64,000 nt of DNA from JAYRZB01 sp041916675 (GCA_041916675.1 JAYRZB010000003.1:186001-250000); one strand, 5' to 3'. Positions 17,363 through 26,290 are shown, counted from the stretch's first letter. Numbers and translations are program-made. Notes: a model not told the origin generated them from the sequence alone.

Positions 17363-17641
17363 TCAGGCCAGTTTGTTCACCAGCTGAACGGGACCTGCTG
17401 CCTCGCGGCCCGGGTTGAGGCGCGCATCGAGGGCTCCGCCGAAGCTGACGGCGCCGGTGGGCTGCACTTTGAAGATATCGGACGCCTTTGCATCCGGCTT
17501 GCCCGATCGCAGCGCTTTTTCCTCGGCAAGTTCGGCAGCCTTGACCGGATCATTGCGCGGATTGCGAGGGTCAGCATTGCGCTTGGCCGCCGCAACGTCA
17601 CACCCGCTTGTGCATACATATCCGTTGACGATGCGAAACAT
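17363..17641 (-). CDS. Hypothetical protein, 92 aa
   Basis: A soluble-looking, Ala- and Lys-rich protein of unknown function that begins MFRIVNGYVCTSGCDVAAAK. Two cysteines sit near the N-terminus (VCTSGC), and a central run EKALRSGKPDAKASDIF looks helical. The ATG follows a G-rich ribosome-binding stretch (GGGGGCAGTG); a GTG directly before it is also in frame. No signal peptide or known domain is seen. The codon bias is similar to that of neighbouring real genes, and reading it in the opposite direction gives no better candidate. It lies upstream of the cold shock gene on the same strand. Confidence 0.6.
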   Translation of the reverse strand: MFRIVNGYVCTSGCDVAAAKRNADPRNPRNDPVKAAELAEEKALRSGKPDAKASDIFKVQPTGAVSFGGALDARLNPGREAAGPVQLVNKLA

Positions 17642-17784
17642 CACTGCCCCCAGGGGCGGCCATTGTCACCGTCCGGTGCTAACCAAAGCTGAATCCGGCA
17701 CGCCGATACGCATTTGTGATTGACCGGCGCGCGCAATCAGATTCCGCCGGTTGCCATTCCGAGCCGCGGGCCACCTACCCTGTT

Positions 17785-20298
17785 TCAGTAGGTTTGCCGC
17801 AGGTGCTGCACTTTCAAACTGGCCGCAAGCTCGGCTGGGGAGGCCGCGTTTCCATGCCTCGGGGTAAATGTAAGTTCTGTCGGGCGGCCGGGGATAAGTG
17901 TGAGGGCGTTGTCGGAGAAATAACCCGGAACGCTGGCGGTGGCCGTAACGAAGAACGCCGGCTTGTCAGTGGTGAGCGTGAGAACAGGCTTGCCGTTGAC
18001 CGTAGACCAGCTGGCGCTGACGTCGGCTGCAGGCACCTCGTACTGCTTATATGCTTTGGGGAAGAAGTCGTTCTCGCCCAGCAGGACCCCGTTTGGATCG
18101 CGCCAGGAGAAGAACAGGAACTCGTCGTCAGCGAGACCGGCGGCATCGATAGCGGTCACCTCAAAAGCGGAATCGGGGGAGACGGTACTCGTTCCCGTAT
18201 AGAGCTGGCGATCGCCACCGGAAACCCTGACGGCGCGGACATCGAGCGTGACCGGCACCGGAGCGCCGGTGTCGTTGATGGCGCGCAACACGATGCGGCT
18301 GGCGGGGGCGTTTTCGACCGGCTTGCCGCGCGAGTTGGTGGGCACTGCGTCGTGGACCGGCACGGCCACGACATTGACCGGGAGGAAGAAGCGCTTGGCC
18401 ATGTAGTGCAGCAGCTTCCACTGCCCGCCATAGTCCAGGCTCGACCAGCTGGCTACCGGCCACAGATCGTTGATCTGCCAGAACAGGGTACCCATGCAGC
18501 GCGGCTTGGTGGAGCGCCAATATTCAATGGCGGTCTTGATGGCGAGGCCCTGCTGCACCTGCGAGAGAAAAACCATCTGCTCGAAATCGCGCGGGAAGCG
18601 GAAATAGCGCGTCATGGTTTCGAGAATGCGGGCATTGCCGCCATCGTTGCGCTGGTGCGCCTCCATGACCGGAGAGGATGGATTGCGGTCGCCCGGTACG
18701 GTGAAGGTTTCAATGATGTTGGACGAGGTGAAAGACTGGAAGCCGAACTCGGAAGCAAAGCGCGGATTGACGGTGCGGTAGGCCTCGAACGACTTTGCCG
18801 AGTGCCAAACATCCCAGTAGTGGGTATCGCCGCGGGTGTCGGCGTGCCAGCCATCGGAGAAATCGAGGTAGCCCATGGACGGCGAGGAGGGCCAGAAGCG
18901 GCGCGCCGGATCTTCGTCCTCCACGATATTGCCAAGCATCGAATTGAGCCGGTCGTAGTTGGCGACGTAGCGCTCGGGCGCGGCCTTGGTCTCAGGATAC
19001 CAGTGCAGCGAGCCGATGACCTCGTTATCGCCGCACCAGAGGGCAATGCAGGCATGGTGAGAAAGGCGGCGCAGCTGCTGGGTGATCTCGGTGCGGACAT
19101 TCTCGAGGAATGGCCGATCCGACGGATAGCTCATGCAGGCGAACATGAAATCGTGCCAGATCAGGATGCCGAGTTCGTCGCAAATCTCATAGAAATAGTC
19201 GGGTTCATACTGACCGCCGCCCCAGATGCGGATCATGTTCATATTGACCGCTTGCGCGCTTTCGAGCAGGTCGCGGACGACCTCGGGCGTGATGCGCGAA
19301 GGGATGGCATCGGCGGGAATCCAGTTGGCGCCCATGGCGGTGATATCGCGCCCGTTAATCCGCACCTTGAAGGAATGATCAATCTCATCCTTCTCGACGA
19401 CCCATTCGAGTTTGCGCAGGCCGATGCGGCGGGTGGTGACTTCGCCATCGAGCGTGGTGGTGAGGGTGTAGAGCGGCTGGGCGCCCTGCCCGTTCGGCCA
19501 CCAGAGCCTGGGGTTGTGGATGGTGATCGTGTGGTTGAATACGTTCTCGCCGGGGCGCACCATGACCTTGTCGGCAACCGTCTGGCCATCGATAACATGG
19601 GCCAGTTCAACCGATCCTTCAGCGAAGGCGAAAACCCGAGTCTTTATCGCCAGTTCGACCGAAGTCTTGCCATGGGCCTGATCGACCTGGACGCTTTCCT
19701 GCCGGGCCAGCCGCGAGCGGCGGATGGTCATGCGGCCATAAACCCCGGTGGGCATCAGGCAGATGCCCCAGTCCCAGCCGGCATGGCAGGCGGGCTTGCG
19801 CACAAAGTTCATGTGCACGCCCTCAAGCCCGTTGGTCTGGTAGTTCTTGGTGAAGGGAATGGGGAATGGGTGAGCATCGGCGCGCGCCTTGGCAACATGC
19901 CGGGCGACTGCAAATTCGATGCGCAGGTGATTGTCGCCTGCCCGCACCTTGCCGGTGACATCGATGTCGTAACGGATAAAGGTGTTTTGCGTGCGGGCGA
20001 TTTCTTCGCCATTGAGGAAGACGGTGGCGATGCAATCGACCTCAGAGAGGGTCAGGGTCAGATAGCCATCGATGTCATCGGGAGAAGCGGAAAAGCTGCG
20101 CTCGACAGTCCATGGCGTGTGGTTGACCCACATGACATCCTGCTCGTTGGCGCCGAAATAGGGATCGGGAATCTCGCCCTTGGCCAGCAGCGCCGTGTGC
20201 ACATCGCCCGGCAGCGCAATATCGGCGCGGGTCGGACGGGTGGGCGAGGTCAGCGTAAAAACACCGCTGAGATCGAGTTCGGAATAGGTCGTGGCCAA
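17785..20298 (-). CDS. Beta-mannosidase, glycoside hydrolase family 2
   Basis: An 837-residue cytoplasmic enzyme expected to release mannose from the non-reducing end of beta-mannosides. It shows the GH2 layout: an N-terminal sugar-binding sandwich (VHTALLAKGEIPDPYFGANE), an immunoglobulin-like domain, then a TIM barrel. The likely acid/base glutamate is in WCGDNEV and the nucleophile in ASEFGFQSF. The start is a TTG, chosen because a perfect AGGAGG lies six bases upstream and the product then begins ATTYSELDLSG; the longer frame from an ATG 26 codons upstream has Arg-rich, unlikely sequence. A perfect LacI-type palindrome lies about 75 bases upstream. No transporter or regulator for mannosides is adjacent. 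Confidence 0.92.
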   Translation of the reverse strand: MATTYSELDLSGVFTLTSPTRPTRADIALPGDVHTALLAKGEIPDPYFGANEQDVMWVNHTPWTVERSFSASPDDIDGYLTLTLSEVDCIATVFLNGEEIARTQNTFIRYDIDVTGKVRAGDNHLRIEFAVARHVAKARADAHPFPIPFTKNYQTNGLEGVHMNFVRKPACHAGWDWGICLMPTGVYGRMTIRRSRLARQESVQVDQAHGKTSVELAIKTRVFAFAEGSVELAHVIDGQTVADKVMVRPGENVFNHTITIHNPRLWWPNGQGAQPLYTLTTTLDGEVTTRRIGLRKLEWVVEKDEIDHSFKVRINGRDITAMGANWIPADAIPSRITPEVVRDLLESAQAVNMNMIRIWGGGQYEPDYFYEICDELGILIWHDFMFACMSYPSDRPFLENVRTEITQQLRRLSHHACIALWCGDNEVIGSLHWYPETKAAPERYVANYDRLNSMLGNIVEDEDPARRFWPSSPSMGYLDFSDGWHADTRGDTHYWDVWHSAKSFEAYRTVNPRFASEFGFQSFTSSNIIETFTVPGDRNPSSPVMEAHQRNDGGNARILETMTRYFRFPRDFEQMVFLSQVQQGLAIKTAIEYWRSTKPRCMGTLFWQINDLWPVASWSSLDYGGQWKLLHYMAKRFFLPVNVVAVPVHDAVPTNSRGKPVENAPASRIVLRAINDTGAPVPVTLDVRAVRVSGGDRQLYTGTSTVSPDSAFEVTAIDAAGLADDEFLFFSWRDPNGVLLGENDFFPKAYKQYEVPAADVSASWSTVNGKPVLTLTTDKPAFFVTATASVPGYFSDNALTLIPGRPTELTFTPRHGNAASPAELAASLKVQHLRQTY

Positions 20299-20370
20299 GG
20301 CTGCCTCCTCGCGGCGAGGCCGGCGGCCCGCCCAGTTGTTCCCAAGGGCGACATTGCGCCCGGATCGGCT

Positions 20371-20386
20371 ATGCAATCGATTGCAT
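20371..20386. promoter_or_regulatory. LacI-family operator upstream of beta-mannosidase
   Basis: The perfect 16-base palindrome ATGCAATCGATTGCAT has the central CG and the TGCAA arms typical of operators for LacI-family sugar repressors. It lies 73 bases upstream of the mannosidase start codon. No LacI gene is in the window, so the repressor would act from elsewhere. The palindrome is seen directly; the function is inference. Confidence 0.75.
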
Positions 20387-20447
20387 TTGGCCCTTGATAG
20401 CCGTTTGCCAGGGCTTTTCCAATGGGGCGCGGAGGCGAATTTATGCG

Positions 20448-21551
20448 CTAGCCGGCGCGGCGCACCTGCGGGACGGGGCCGACGTAGCGCGACTGCGGGC
20501 GGATAAGACGGCCGGTAAGGTCCTGCTCGATGGCGTGAGCAACCCAGCCGCCGACCCGGCCCATGGCAAAGACGCCGGTGAAGGCCTCGCGCGGAAAACC
20601 GAGGGGTTCGAGCAGCAGTGCGGTATAGAACTCGACATTGGTCTCGAGCGGGCGATTGGGCTTCCTGCGCTTGAGCAGCGAGAGCGCCGCCGCTTCCACA
20701 GCCTCGGCCAGCGCCAGCCGGGCGGGCGGCACCAGGCCGGCAGCGCTGAGCGCCCGGACCGCGCCCTTGAGGGCATCCGCCCTCGGATCACGGACGCGAT
20801 AGATGCGGTGGCCGAAGCCCATCAGCCGGTCGCCCCGTTCCAGCGCCTGCTCAAGCCAGGGCTCGGCATTGGCGGGAGTGCCGACGGCATCGAGCATATT
20901 GAGCACCGGCCCCGGCGCGCCGCCATGCAGCGGCCCGAGGAGGGCACTGAGCGCGGCAAGGATAGACGACGTCAACCCAGCCTTGGTGGAAGCCACGACG
21001 CGGGCGGCGAAGGTCGAAGCGTTCAAACCGTGGTCGGAAACCGTCACGAGGTAGGTGTCGAGCGCTGCTGCCTGGCCCGGGGCGGGCATGGTGCCGGTGA
21101 GCATGCGCAGGATATCGGCGGCGTGCGACAGCGCCGGATCGGGGGCGATGGGCCTGAGCCCCTGTCGGATGCGTAAGAGGCAGGGGATGAAAACCGCCGG
21201 GGCGGCGATAAGCTGGAGCATGGTGTGCAACCCGGCGCCATCGGGAATGCGGGCCAGCAGCACGCGCATGGCTTCGACCGGCGGTAGCGAGAGGAGCGCG
21301 ACATCCACCGCTTCCAGATGCGCCGCCACGGCGACCCGCGCCATGCCAAGTTCGTGCTCAAGCGTGAGAGGCCAATCGGGCACCTGATGGGCGAGGAGAA
21401 GGGTGAGCACATCGGGATAGGTCGCCCTGCCCGCCAGATCATCGAGCGACACGCCACGAATGATCAGCCGACCGAGTGCACCATCAACATCGGACAGGGC
21501 GGTATCGGCGGCAACGACGTTTTCAAGACCTGAACTGGTGACGGAACCCAT
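20448..21551 (-). CDS. Citrate synthase-like protein (variant active site)
   Basis: A 367-residue member of the citrate/2-methylcitrate synthase family, which condenses an acyl-CoA with oxaloacetate. Two active-site histidines are visible in SDHGLNASTFAARV and GFGHRIYRV.DPRA, and LHGGAPG is the usual CoA-side loop. The third catalytic residue, normally Asp in NVDFY, is Glu here (NVEFYTALLLEPLG). The ATG follows AAGGAG. It is divergent from a second citrate synthase homologue with 81 bases between them. A two-gene pair of this kind is not the main citrate synthase (gltA); the substrate is uncertain. Confidence 0.85.
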   Translation of the reverse strand: MGSVTSSGLENVVAADTALSDVDGALGRLIIRGVSLDDLAGRATYPDVLTLLLAHQVPDWPLTLEHELGMARVAVAAHLEAVDVALLSLPPVEAMRVLLARIPDGAGLHTMLQLIAAPAVFIPCLLRIRQGLRPIAPDPALSHAADILRMLTGTMPAPGQAAALDTYLVTVSDHGLNASTFAARVVASTKAGLTSSILAALSALLGPLHGGAPGPVLNMLDAVGTPANAEPWLEQALERGDRLMGFGHRIYRVRDPRADALKGAVRALSAAGLVPPARLALAEAVEAAALSLLKRRKPNRPLETNVEFYTALLLEPLGFPREAFTGVFAMGRVGGWVAHAIEQDLTGRLIRPQSRYVGPVPQVRRAG

Positions 21552-21592
21552 GAGATTTCTCCTTTGTTGCCGCATAGATCAGCGGTATCATC

Positions 21593-21622
21593 ATTGACGT
21601 CAATCTTGATGCAATTGATCAA
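21593..21622. promoter_or_regulatory. Candidate operator cluster between divergent citrate synthase genes
   Basis: The 81-base divergent spacer contains the palindrome ATTGACGTCAAT (21593-21604) and the palindrome TTGATCAA (21615-21622), with another TTGATGCAA in between. One neighbour carries its own DNA-binding domain, so these dyads are good candidates for its binding site. No experiment is available. Confidence 0.4.
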
Positions 21623-21632
21623 TGTGAGAGCC

Positions 21633-22763
21633 ATGAGCTGGATGAGCGCCGAGGCCGCGCTGGCGGCATTGGGAACCAAGCCGCAGACGCTTTATGCCAA
21701 TGTCAGCCGAGGGCGGATCGCCGCCCGCCCCGACCCAACGGACCCGCGCCGCAGCCTTTATAACGCCGGAGACGTCGAACGGCTGGCGGCGCGGCATCGC
21801 GGACGGCGCAAGAGCGAAGCGGTGGCTGCCGAGACGATGCGCTGGGGTGAGCCCGTGATGCCCTCCACGATCTCAACAGTCTTCAGGGGCCGATTGTACT
21901 ATCGCGGCAAGGACGCGGGGATAATGGCGCTGACCGCAAACCTTGAGGACGTCGCAGGGCTGCTATGGGGCGGCGGGCCGGTGCAGTTTGGCGCCGGCGC
22001 TGCCGGGCCGGGCGGCACCGAAGGTGGGTTTGTTGTACTGGCGCGGCTGGCAGCGCATGGGTTGCCGACACTGGGGCGGACGCGGCCGGTGCTGGAAACC
22101 GAGGCCGGGCAGGTCGTCGGTCAACTGGCAGCGGGACTTTTGGGACAGCCCGGCGATGGACCGATGCATGAGCGGATCGCTGCGGCGTGGGAACGGCCGG
22201 ACGCAGCCAGCGCGATCCGCATGGCGTTGGTGTTGCTGGCAGAACATGAGCTGAACGCTTCAACATTTGCGGCGCGGGTGGCGGCATCAACCGGGGCACC
22301 GCTGGCGGCGGCCTTGCTGGCCGGGCTGTCGGCGCTGACCGGACCGCGCCATGGCACGGCATCGGCAGCGGTGACGGCGCTGGCGACCCTGGCCAAACAC
22401 GTGGGACCGGAAGCCGCCGTGCGGCAATACCTTGCCGAGGGCAGGCCCCTGCCCTGTTTCGGACACCCACTCTACCCACAGGGCGACATGCGCGCGGCAA
22501 CGCTGCTGGCTGCCTTCCCGCCCGATGCGATCCACGCCGGGCTGGCAAAGGCGGGTCTGGCTCTGATCGGGGAAGCGCCCGATATCGACTTTGCGCTGGC
22601 CAGCCTGACGGCAGAATTCAACCTGCCCGCGCACGCCCCGTTTGTGCTGTTTGCCATCGCCCGGTCGGTCGGCTGGATCGCCCACGCGCTTGAACAGGTG
22701 GAAACCGGCACCCTGATCCGGCCAAGGGCGCAGTATATCGGGCCGGAACCGGGCGGGAATTAA
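21633..22763 (+). CDS. Citrate synthase-like protein with N-terminal DNA-binding domain
   Basis: A 376-residue protein. Residues 1-60 look like an excisionase/MerR-type winged helix (MSAEAALAALGTKPQTLYAN, then SRGRIAAR and a DPRRSLYNAGDVERL strand-helix). Residues about 70-376 are a citrate synthase domain: AEHELNASTFAARVAAS, GPRHGTASAAV, CFGHPLYPQGD and PDIDFALASL. The two histidines and the aspartate of the active site appear kept, but the arginine after GH is replaced by Pro and the DPRA loop is altered. It may act as a metabolite-sensing regulator, as an enzyme, or as a partner of the divergent homologue. Its stop shares TTAA with the convergent ABC gene. Confidence 0.82.
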   Translation: MSWMSAEAALAALGTKPQTLYANVSRGRIAARPDPTDPRRSLYNAGDVERLAARHRGRRKSEAVAAETMRWGEPVMPSTISTVFRGRLYYRGKDAGIMALTANLEDVAGLLWGGGPVQFGAGAAGPGGTEGGFVVLARLAAHGLPTLGRTRPVLETEAGQVVGQLAAGLLGQPGDGPMHERIAAAWERPDAASAIRMALVLLAEHELNASTFAARVAASTGAPLAAALLAGLSALTGPRHGTASAAVTALATLAKHVGPEAAVRQYLAEGRPLPCFGHPLYPQGDMRAATLLAAFPPDAIHAGLAKAGLALIGEAPDIDFALASLTAEFNLPAHAPFVLFAIARSVGWIAHALEQVETGTLIRPRAQYIGPEPGGN

Positions 22764-24628
22764 TCGTCGGCGGAGACATCGAGGAAGCCACCGGACTGGC
22801 GTTCCCAGAGCCGGGCATAGTGCCTGCCGAGCGCCAGCAGGTCGCCATGGGTGCCCTGTTCGATGATGCGGCCTTTGTCGAGCACCACGAGCCGGTCCAT
22901 GGCGGCGATGGTGGAGAGGCGGTGGGCGATGGCGATGACCGTCTTGCCCTGCATGAGGGTTTCGAGCTGGGTCTGAATGGCGGCCTCGACCTCGCTGTCG
23001 AGGGCGGAGGTGGCTTCGTCGAGGATCAGGATCGGGGCGTTCTTGATCAGCACGCGGGCGATGGCAACACGCTGGCGCTGGCCACCCGAGAGCTTGACGC
23101 CGCGCTCGCCGACAAAGGCATCGTAGGCGGTGCGACCCTTCTGGTCGATCAGGGCCTCGATGAAATCATCGGCCTCGGCCAGCGCGGCGGCAGCCATCAT
23201 TTCATCGTCGGTGGCATCGGGGCGACCATAGGTGAGATTGGCGCGGATCGAGCGGTGCAGGAGCGAGGTATCCTGGGTGACGACGCCGATCTGGGCCCGC
23301 AGGCTTTCCTGAGTGACTTTTGAAATGTCCTGACCATCGATGGAGATAGTGCCGCCTTGCAGGTCGTAAAAGCGCAGCAGCAGGTTGACCAGTGTCGACT
23401 TGCCGGCCCCGGAACGCCCGACGAGGCCAAGGCGTTCGCCCGGCGCAACGCTGAGCGAGAGATGGTCAATCACTCCGCCGGGGCGGCCATAGTGGAAGGA
23501 CACATCGGAAAAGCTGATGGCGGCCTTTTCGACCACCAGCGGGGTGGCATCGGGGGCATCGGTGAGTTCGAGCGGACGGGCGATCAGTTCTGAGGAGTTC
23601 TGTGCCGTGCCATAGTTGCGCATCAGCCCGTTGAGCTGGGTCATCAGGCGCCCGAGCAGATTATAGAGCCGCAGGGCGAGGCCCATGGTGAAGGCAACGC
23701 CGCCGACGGTGATCAGCCCCTGCGTCCACAAATGCACCGAGAGGGCCGCCATGCCGGTGATCATGACGCCCGAGAGCATGGCCATGGCGCTGCGCACGCC
23801 GACAAGATTGCGGGCCAGCCGCGTCATGGCGGAAATGTAGTGGCCAAAGCCCTCTCGCACGAAACGGTCGTCGGCCTCGGCGGTGCCGAAGAGTTTCAGC
23901 GTCTGGATGTTGGCATAGCTATCGACGATGCGGCCGGTGAGCGCAGAGGCCGCCTCGGCGGCGGCGGCGGAGCGCTTGCGCATGCGAGGAACAAAGAAGC
24001 GCGCCAGGAGCGCAAAGATCACGATCCAGAGCAGCACACCTGCCCCGAGCCGCCAATCGAGCTGGCCGACAAGAACGATGGTGGTGAGCGCATAGACGGC
24101 GATGAACCAGACCACCTGCAACAGGCTGACCATGAAATCGCCGACCGCACCGCCGCTCTGCCAGACCTTGGCGGCAATCGCGCCGGAAAAATCGTTCTGG
24201 AAGAACGACAAGCTCTGCCGCACCACGTGCGCATAAGCCTGCCAGCGCACGAGGTTATAAAACCCGAGATTGACCGTCTGCTCTTCAACAACCGCCGACA
24301 GCCAGGCGACGAGGAAGCGCACGACGAGGACGACGGCGAGCATGACCAGAAGTTCGGTGCCGTGACCGGCAAGCAAGCCGGACCAGCCGGCGGTCTGATT
24401 GGCCGTGTCGAGAATATCGACCAGGCGCCCGACATAGTAGAACAGCGCCGCTTCGACCAGCGCAACACTGCCACCGAGGATGAGCAGAGCAAGAAATGGA
24501 AGCTTTGCCTGGCGGATGTAGAACCAGAAAAAGTCCAGCACCGGGCGCGGCGGCCGCAGATCGCCGGTTTTGCCGAACGGATCGACAAAGGATTCGAACC
24601 GGGCATTGAGGGCATCGAGCAGTTTCAT
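22760..24628 (-). CDS. ABC exporter, fused permease-ATPase (MsbA-like), copy 3
   Basis: A 622-residue half-transporter. Six membrane helices cover about residues 30-320, and the ATPase domain has Walker A (GRSGAGKSTLVN), signature (LSGGQRQRV), Walker B (ILILDEATSALDSE) and H-loop (IAHRLSTIAAMD). All catalytic residues are intact. It closely resembles the two exporters at 27.1-31 kb, including the C-terminal WERQSGGFLD. Type IV exporters of this class move lipids, peptides or drugs outward as dimers. It may pair with one of its relatives or with itself. The substrate is unknown. Its 3' end overlaps the convergent citrate synthase-like gene by 4 bases. Confidence 0.92.
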   Translation of the reverse strand: MKLLDALNARFESFVDPFGKTGDLRPPRPVLDFFWFYIRQAKLPFLALLILGGSVALVEAALFYYVGRLVDILDTANQTAGWSGLLAGHGTELLVMLAVVLVVRFLVAWLSAVVEEQTVNLGFYNLVRWQAYAHVVRQSLSFFQNDFSGAIAAKVWQSGGAVGDFMVSLLQVVWFIAVYALTTIVLVGQLDWRLGAGVLLWIVIFALLARFFVPRMRKRSAAAAEAASALTGRIVDSYANIQTLKLFGTAEADDRFVREGFGHYISAMTRLARNLVGVRSAMAMLSGVMITGMAALSVHLWTQGLITVGGVAFTMGLALRLYNLLGRLMTQLNGLMRNYGTAQNSSELIARPLELTDAPDATPLVVEKAAISFSDVSFHYGRPGGVIDHLSLSVAPGERLGLVGRSGAGKSTLVNLLLRFYDLQGGTISIDGQDISKVTQESLRAQIGVVTQDTSLLHRSIRANLTYGRPDATDDEMMAAAALAEADDFIEALIDQKGRTAYDAFVGERGVKLSGGQRQRVAIARVLIKNAPILILDEATSALDSEVEAAIQTQLETLMQGKTVIAIAHRLSTIAAMDRLVVLDKGRIIEQGTHGDLLALGRHYARLWERQSGGFLDVSADD

Positions 24629-24712
24629 CGGGCCGCCTTGGTTGCGTGGGGCAAGACTAAGGCTGCCAAAAGCCGCGGCAAGTCAATTCGTTGCTGCGGC
24701 ACGCACAAAACA

Positions 24713-24747
24713 CCGCACCGCCGGAGGGGAGGACCCCGGCGGTGCGG
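24713..24747 (-). terminator. Hairpin terminator after the SH3 protein gene
   Basis: A long perfect stem (CCGCACCGCCGG paired with CCGGCGGTGCGG) with an 11-base loop lies 16 bases past the SH3 gene stop and is followed on the minus strand by TGTTTTG. It separates this gene from the ABC exporter downstream. Confidence 0.75.
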
Positions 24748-24763
24748 GAAGAGGCAGCTAAGC

Positions 24764-25123
24764 TTAGTAGCCGCCCGACAGGCAGAACTGGGCGTGATCG
24801 CCGTTGATGCAGAACGAGCCGCCCGAGGGGTAGCCGTAGTCGTCGTAGTAGTCTTCGTCGAAATAATCGAAGCTGATGACCGAGGACTTCACCCAGCCGT
24901 CCTTGCCGGGGATCTGGATCTTGTACCAGTTGCCCCAGGAGCCGACGACCTTCACCTTCTGGCCCTCTTCAACGAAGTTGACGCTTTCGGAGCTCTGCTT
25001 GTGGAACTTCTTCACCTTGCTGTCGTGATCGACATAGGCCCAGGTGGAGGCGAACGAGGCGCCGGCGGTGGCGACGACAACGGCGGCGGCGATGAGTGCG
25101 GTCTTGATGGTGCGGTTGAACAT
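24764..25123 (-). CDS. Exported SH3-domain protein
   Basis: A 119-residue secreted protein with a signal peptide (MFNRTIKTALIAAAVVVATA, probably cleaved after SFA) and a bacterial SH3 domain (VEEGQKVKVVGSWGNWYKIQ, then GWVKSSVI). It ends with an acidic, Tyr- and Gly-rich tail with two cysteines (FCINGDHAQFCLSGGY) that could form a disulfide. Such proteins bind peptidoglycan or other envelope partners in the periplasm. AAGGGA precedes the ATG. It has its own terminator and probably its own promoter in the 490-base region upstream. Confidence 0.88.
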   Translation of the reverse strand: MFNRTIKTALIAAAVVVATAGASFASTWAYVDHDSKVKKFHKQSSESVNFVEEGQKVKVVGSWGNWYKIQIPGKDGWVKSSVISFDYFDEDYYDDYGYPSGGSFCINGDHAQFCLSGGY

Positions 25124-25611
25124 TTGCGTAATCCCTTGGTTCGATTTGTGTGTCTGGCTTGATTGCCTTGATACCGAACATAATGGGACCCGCCTGAACC
25201 GAAGCTGAAACGGTCGTTTATGTTACATTTTTTCGAGAATCCCGGATTTCCGGGCATGAGAACGGGCCGAGCGGCCGCAAGTCCCCGGCATTTCTGAACA
25301 GACGGCCCCCGGAGGCGTAATCGTGCCGTGTGGGGGAATAGTCTGAGGCGCAAAGGTGCCTCCGGGGCTCCGGGTTTTCCGGCCTGTGGCTCGTTACGCT
25401 TTTACCCACTCTCCGGCCACCCGGCCCAGGGCGGAACGTCTCCCACCCCTCCCGGTTTTCGCTGCGCAGCCGTACGTTACAACTCCGCCTGTGCGAGCGA
25501 TGGGCAGAGCTTGGCACAGGTTTGGCTGGGCGGGGATAAGTCGGGGGATGGAGAGGCGGCACTGCAGAGGCGAGTTGCGTTCATGGCCGGCTGGACGCCC
25601 AAAGACTGGCG
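25124..25611. other. 488-base intergenic region, no gene recognised
   Basis: This is the longest stretch without a credible gene. It contains a 14-base palindrome (CCCGGATTTCCGGG, 25241-25254) and a second inverted repeat with arms CCCCGGAGGC (25307-25316) and GCCTCCGGGG (25358-25367). The end nearest the SH3 gene should hold its promoter. Open frames here have Arg- and Pro-rich, random-looking products. No RNA family was recognised. Confidence 0.5.
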
Positions 25612-25986
25612 TCAGCCGACGCTGGTATTTTCGCGCAGCCATTCGAACAGTATTCCTTTCGCGAAGGAGCGGTTTTCGAGATGGCGGTAGATGAAGGCCT
25701 CGATTTCGGCGTCTGGCGCGTTGATCGCCACGCCATTCAGCGCAAGGAAAAGTTCAGTACAGGCGAATGCCACGCGCTTGTTGCCGTCTACAAACCCATG
25801 GTTCATTCCCAGGCTTTCCCAAAGCGCAGCGGCCTCTTCGATGAGGTCGTCGTAGTAGCCGGTTTGTGGACGCAAGAGAGCCGACTGCACCAGCCCCAGA
25901 TCGCGCACCCCCTCTGCGCCCCCAAACACCCGGATCAATTCCGCATGGATATGCAGAACATCCTCGAGCGTGAGATAGACGGTCAC
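25612..25986 (-). CDS. doc: Doc/Fic-family toxin (death on curing)
   Basis: The toxin of a type II toxin-antitoxin pair. The 124-residue length and the motif NHGFVDGNKRVAF fit the Doc branch of the Fic fold, whose HxFxDGNKR loop phosphorylates elongation factor Tu at the expense of ATP and stops translation. The central histidine, aspartate, asparagine, lysine and arginine are present; a glycine stands where Pro is common. It lies 4 bases downstream of the Phd-like antitoxin gene in the same operon. The module interrupts a run of exporter genes, which suggests it was acquired. Confidence 0.9.
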   Translation of the reverse strand: MTVYLTLEDVLHIHAELIRVFGGAEGVRDLGLVQSALLRPQTGYYDDLIEEAAALWESLGMNHGFVDGNKRVAFACTELFLALNGVAINAPDAEIEAFIYRHLENRSFAKGILFEWLRENTSVG

Positions 25987-25990
25987 GGAG

Positions 25991-26230
25991 TTACTTTGCC
26001 AGGGCCTGATAGAGGGCCTTACGGCGATTCATGGTATCTTCAAGCAGCTGGCGGACTTTCGGGTTAACACTGGGCGCCATCGCAGCATCCTGGAGTCGCT
26101 GGTACTCTGCCGGTGAAATCACCACCGCCACGTTACGCCCGTTCTTCTGCACATGCACGGGACCAGACTGCGCCTGCTCCAGAACCTGTCCAAATTTGTT
26201 CTTCGCATCGGTCGCAGTAATGTGGTTCAT
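25991..26230 (-). CDS. phd: Phd/YefM-family antitoxin
   Basis: A 79-residue antitoxin. The N-terminal half (MNHITATDAKNKFGQVLEQA, then GPVHVQKNGRNVAVVISPAEY) is the Phd/YefM DNA-binding fold; the C-terminal helix ending MNRRKALYQALAK should wrap and neutralise the toxin. It is the first gene of the operon, as is usual, and probably represses its own promoter at the TAGCTA repeat just upstream. Confidence 0.92.
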   Translation of the reverse strand: MNHITATDAKNKFGQVLEQAQSGPVHVQKNGRNVAVVISPAEYQRLQDAAMAPSVNPKVRQLLEDTMNRRKALYQALAK

Positions 26231-26247
26231 GAAAATGCCCTCCGGAC

Positions 26248-26262
26248 TAGCTAATATAGCTA
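26248..26262. promoter_or_regulatory. Candidate Phd operator
   Basis: Two TAGCTA hexamers separated by ATA form a 15-base dyad (TAGCTAATATAGCTA), 18 bases upstream of the antitoxin ATG. Phd-family antitoxins bind short palindromes at this position to autoregulate. The repeat is seen; the binding is inferred. Confidence 0.6.
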
Positions 26263-26290
26263 AAGCGCCTACCTTGGGTCAATCAACGGA

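Noticed and set aside
17716..20397. Long open frame of 893 codons on the plus strand opposite the beta-mannosidase gene
   Set aside because: High GC makes long antisense frames common. The product has no family pattern, while the minus strand encodes a complete GH2 enzyme with catalytic motifs.
25241..25368. Inverted repeats as a possible CRISPR or small RNA gene
   Set aside because: The two dyads are different and not regularly spaced; there are no direct repeats and no recognised RNA family.
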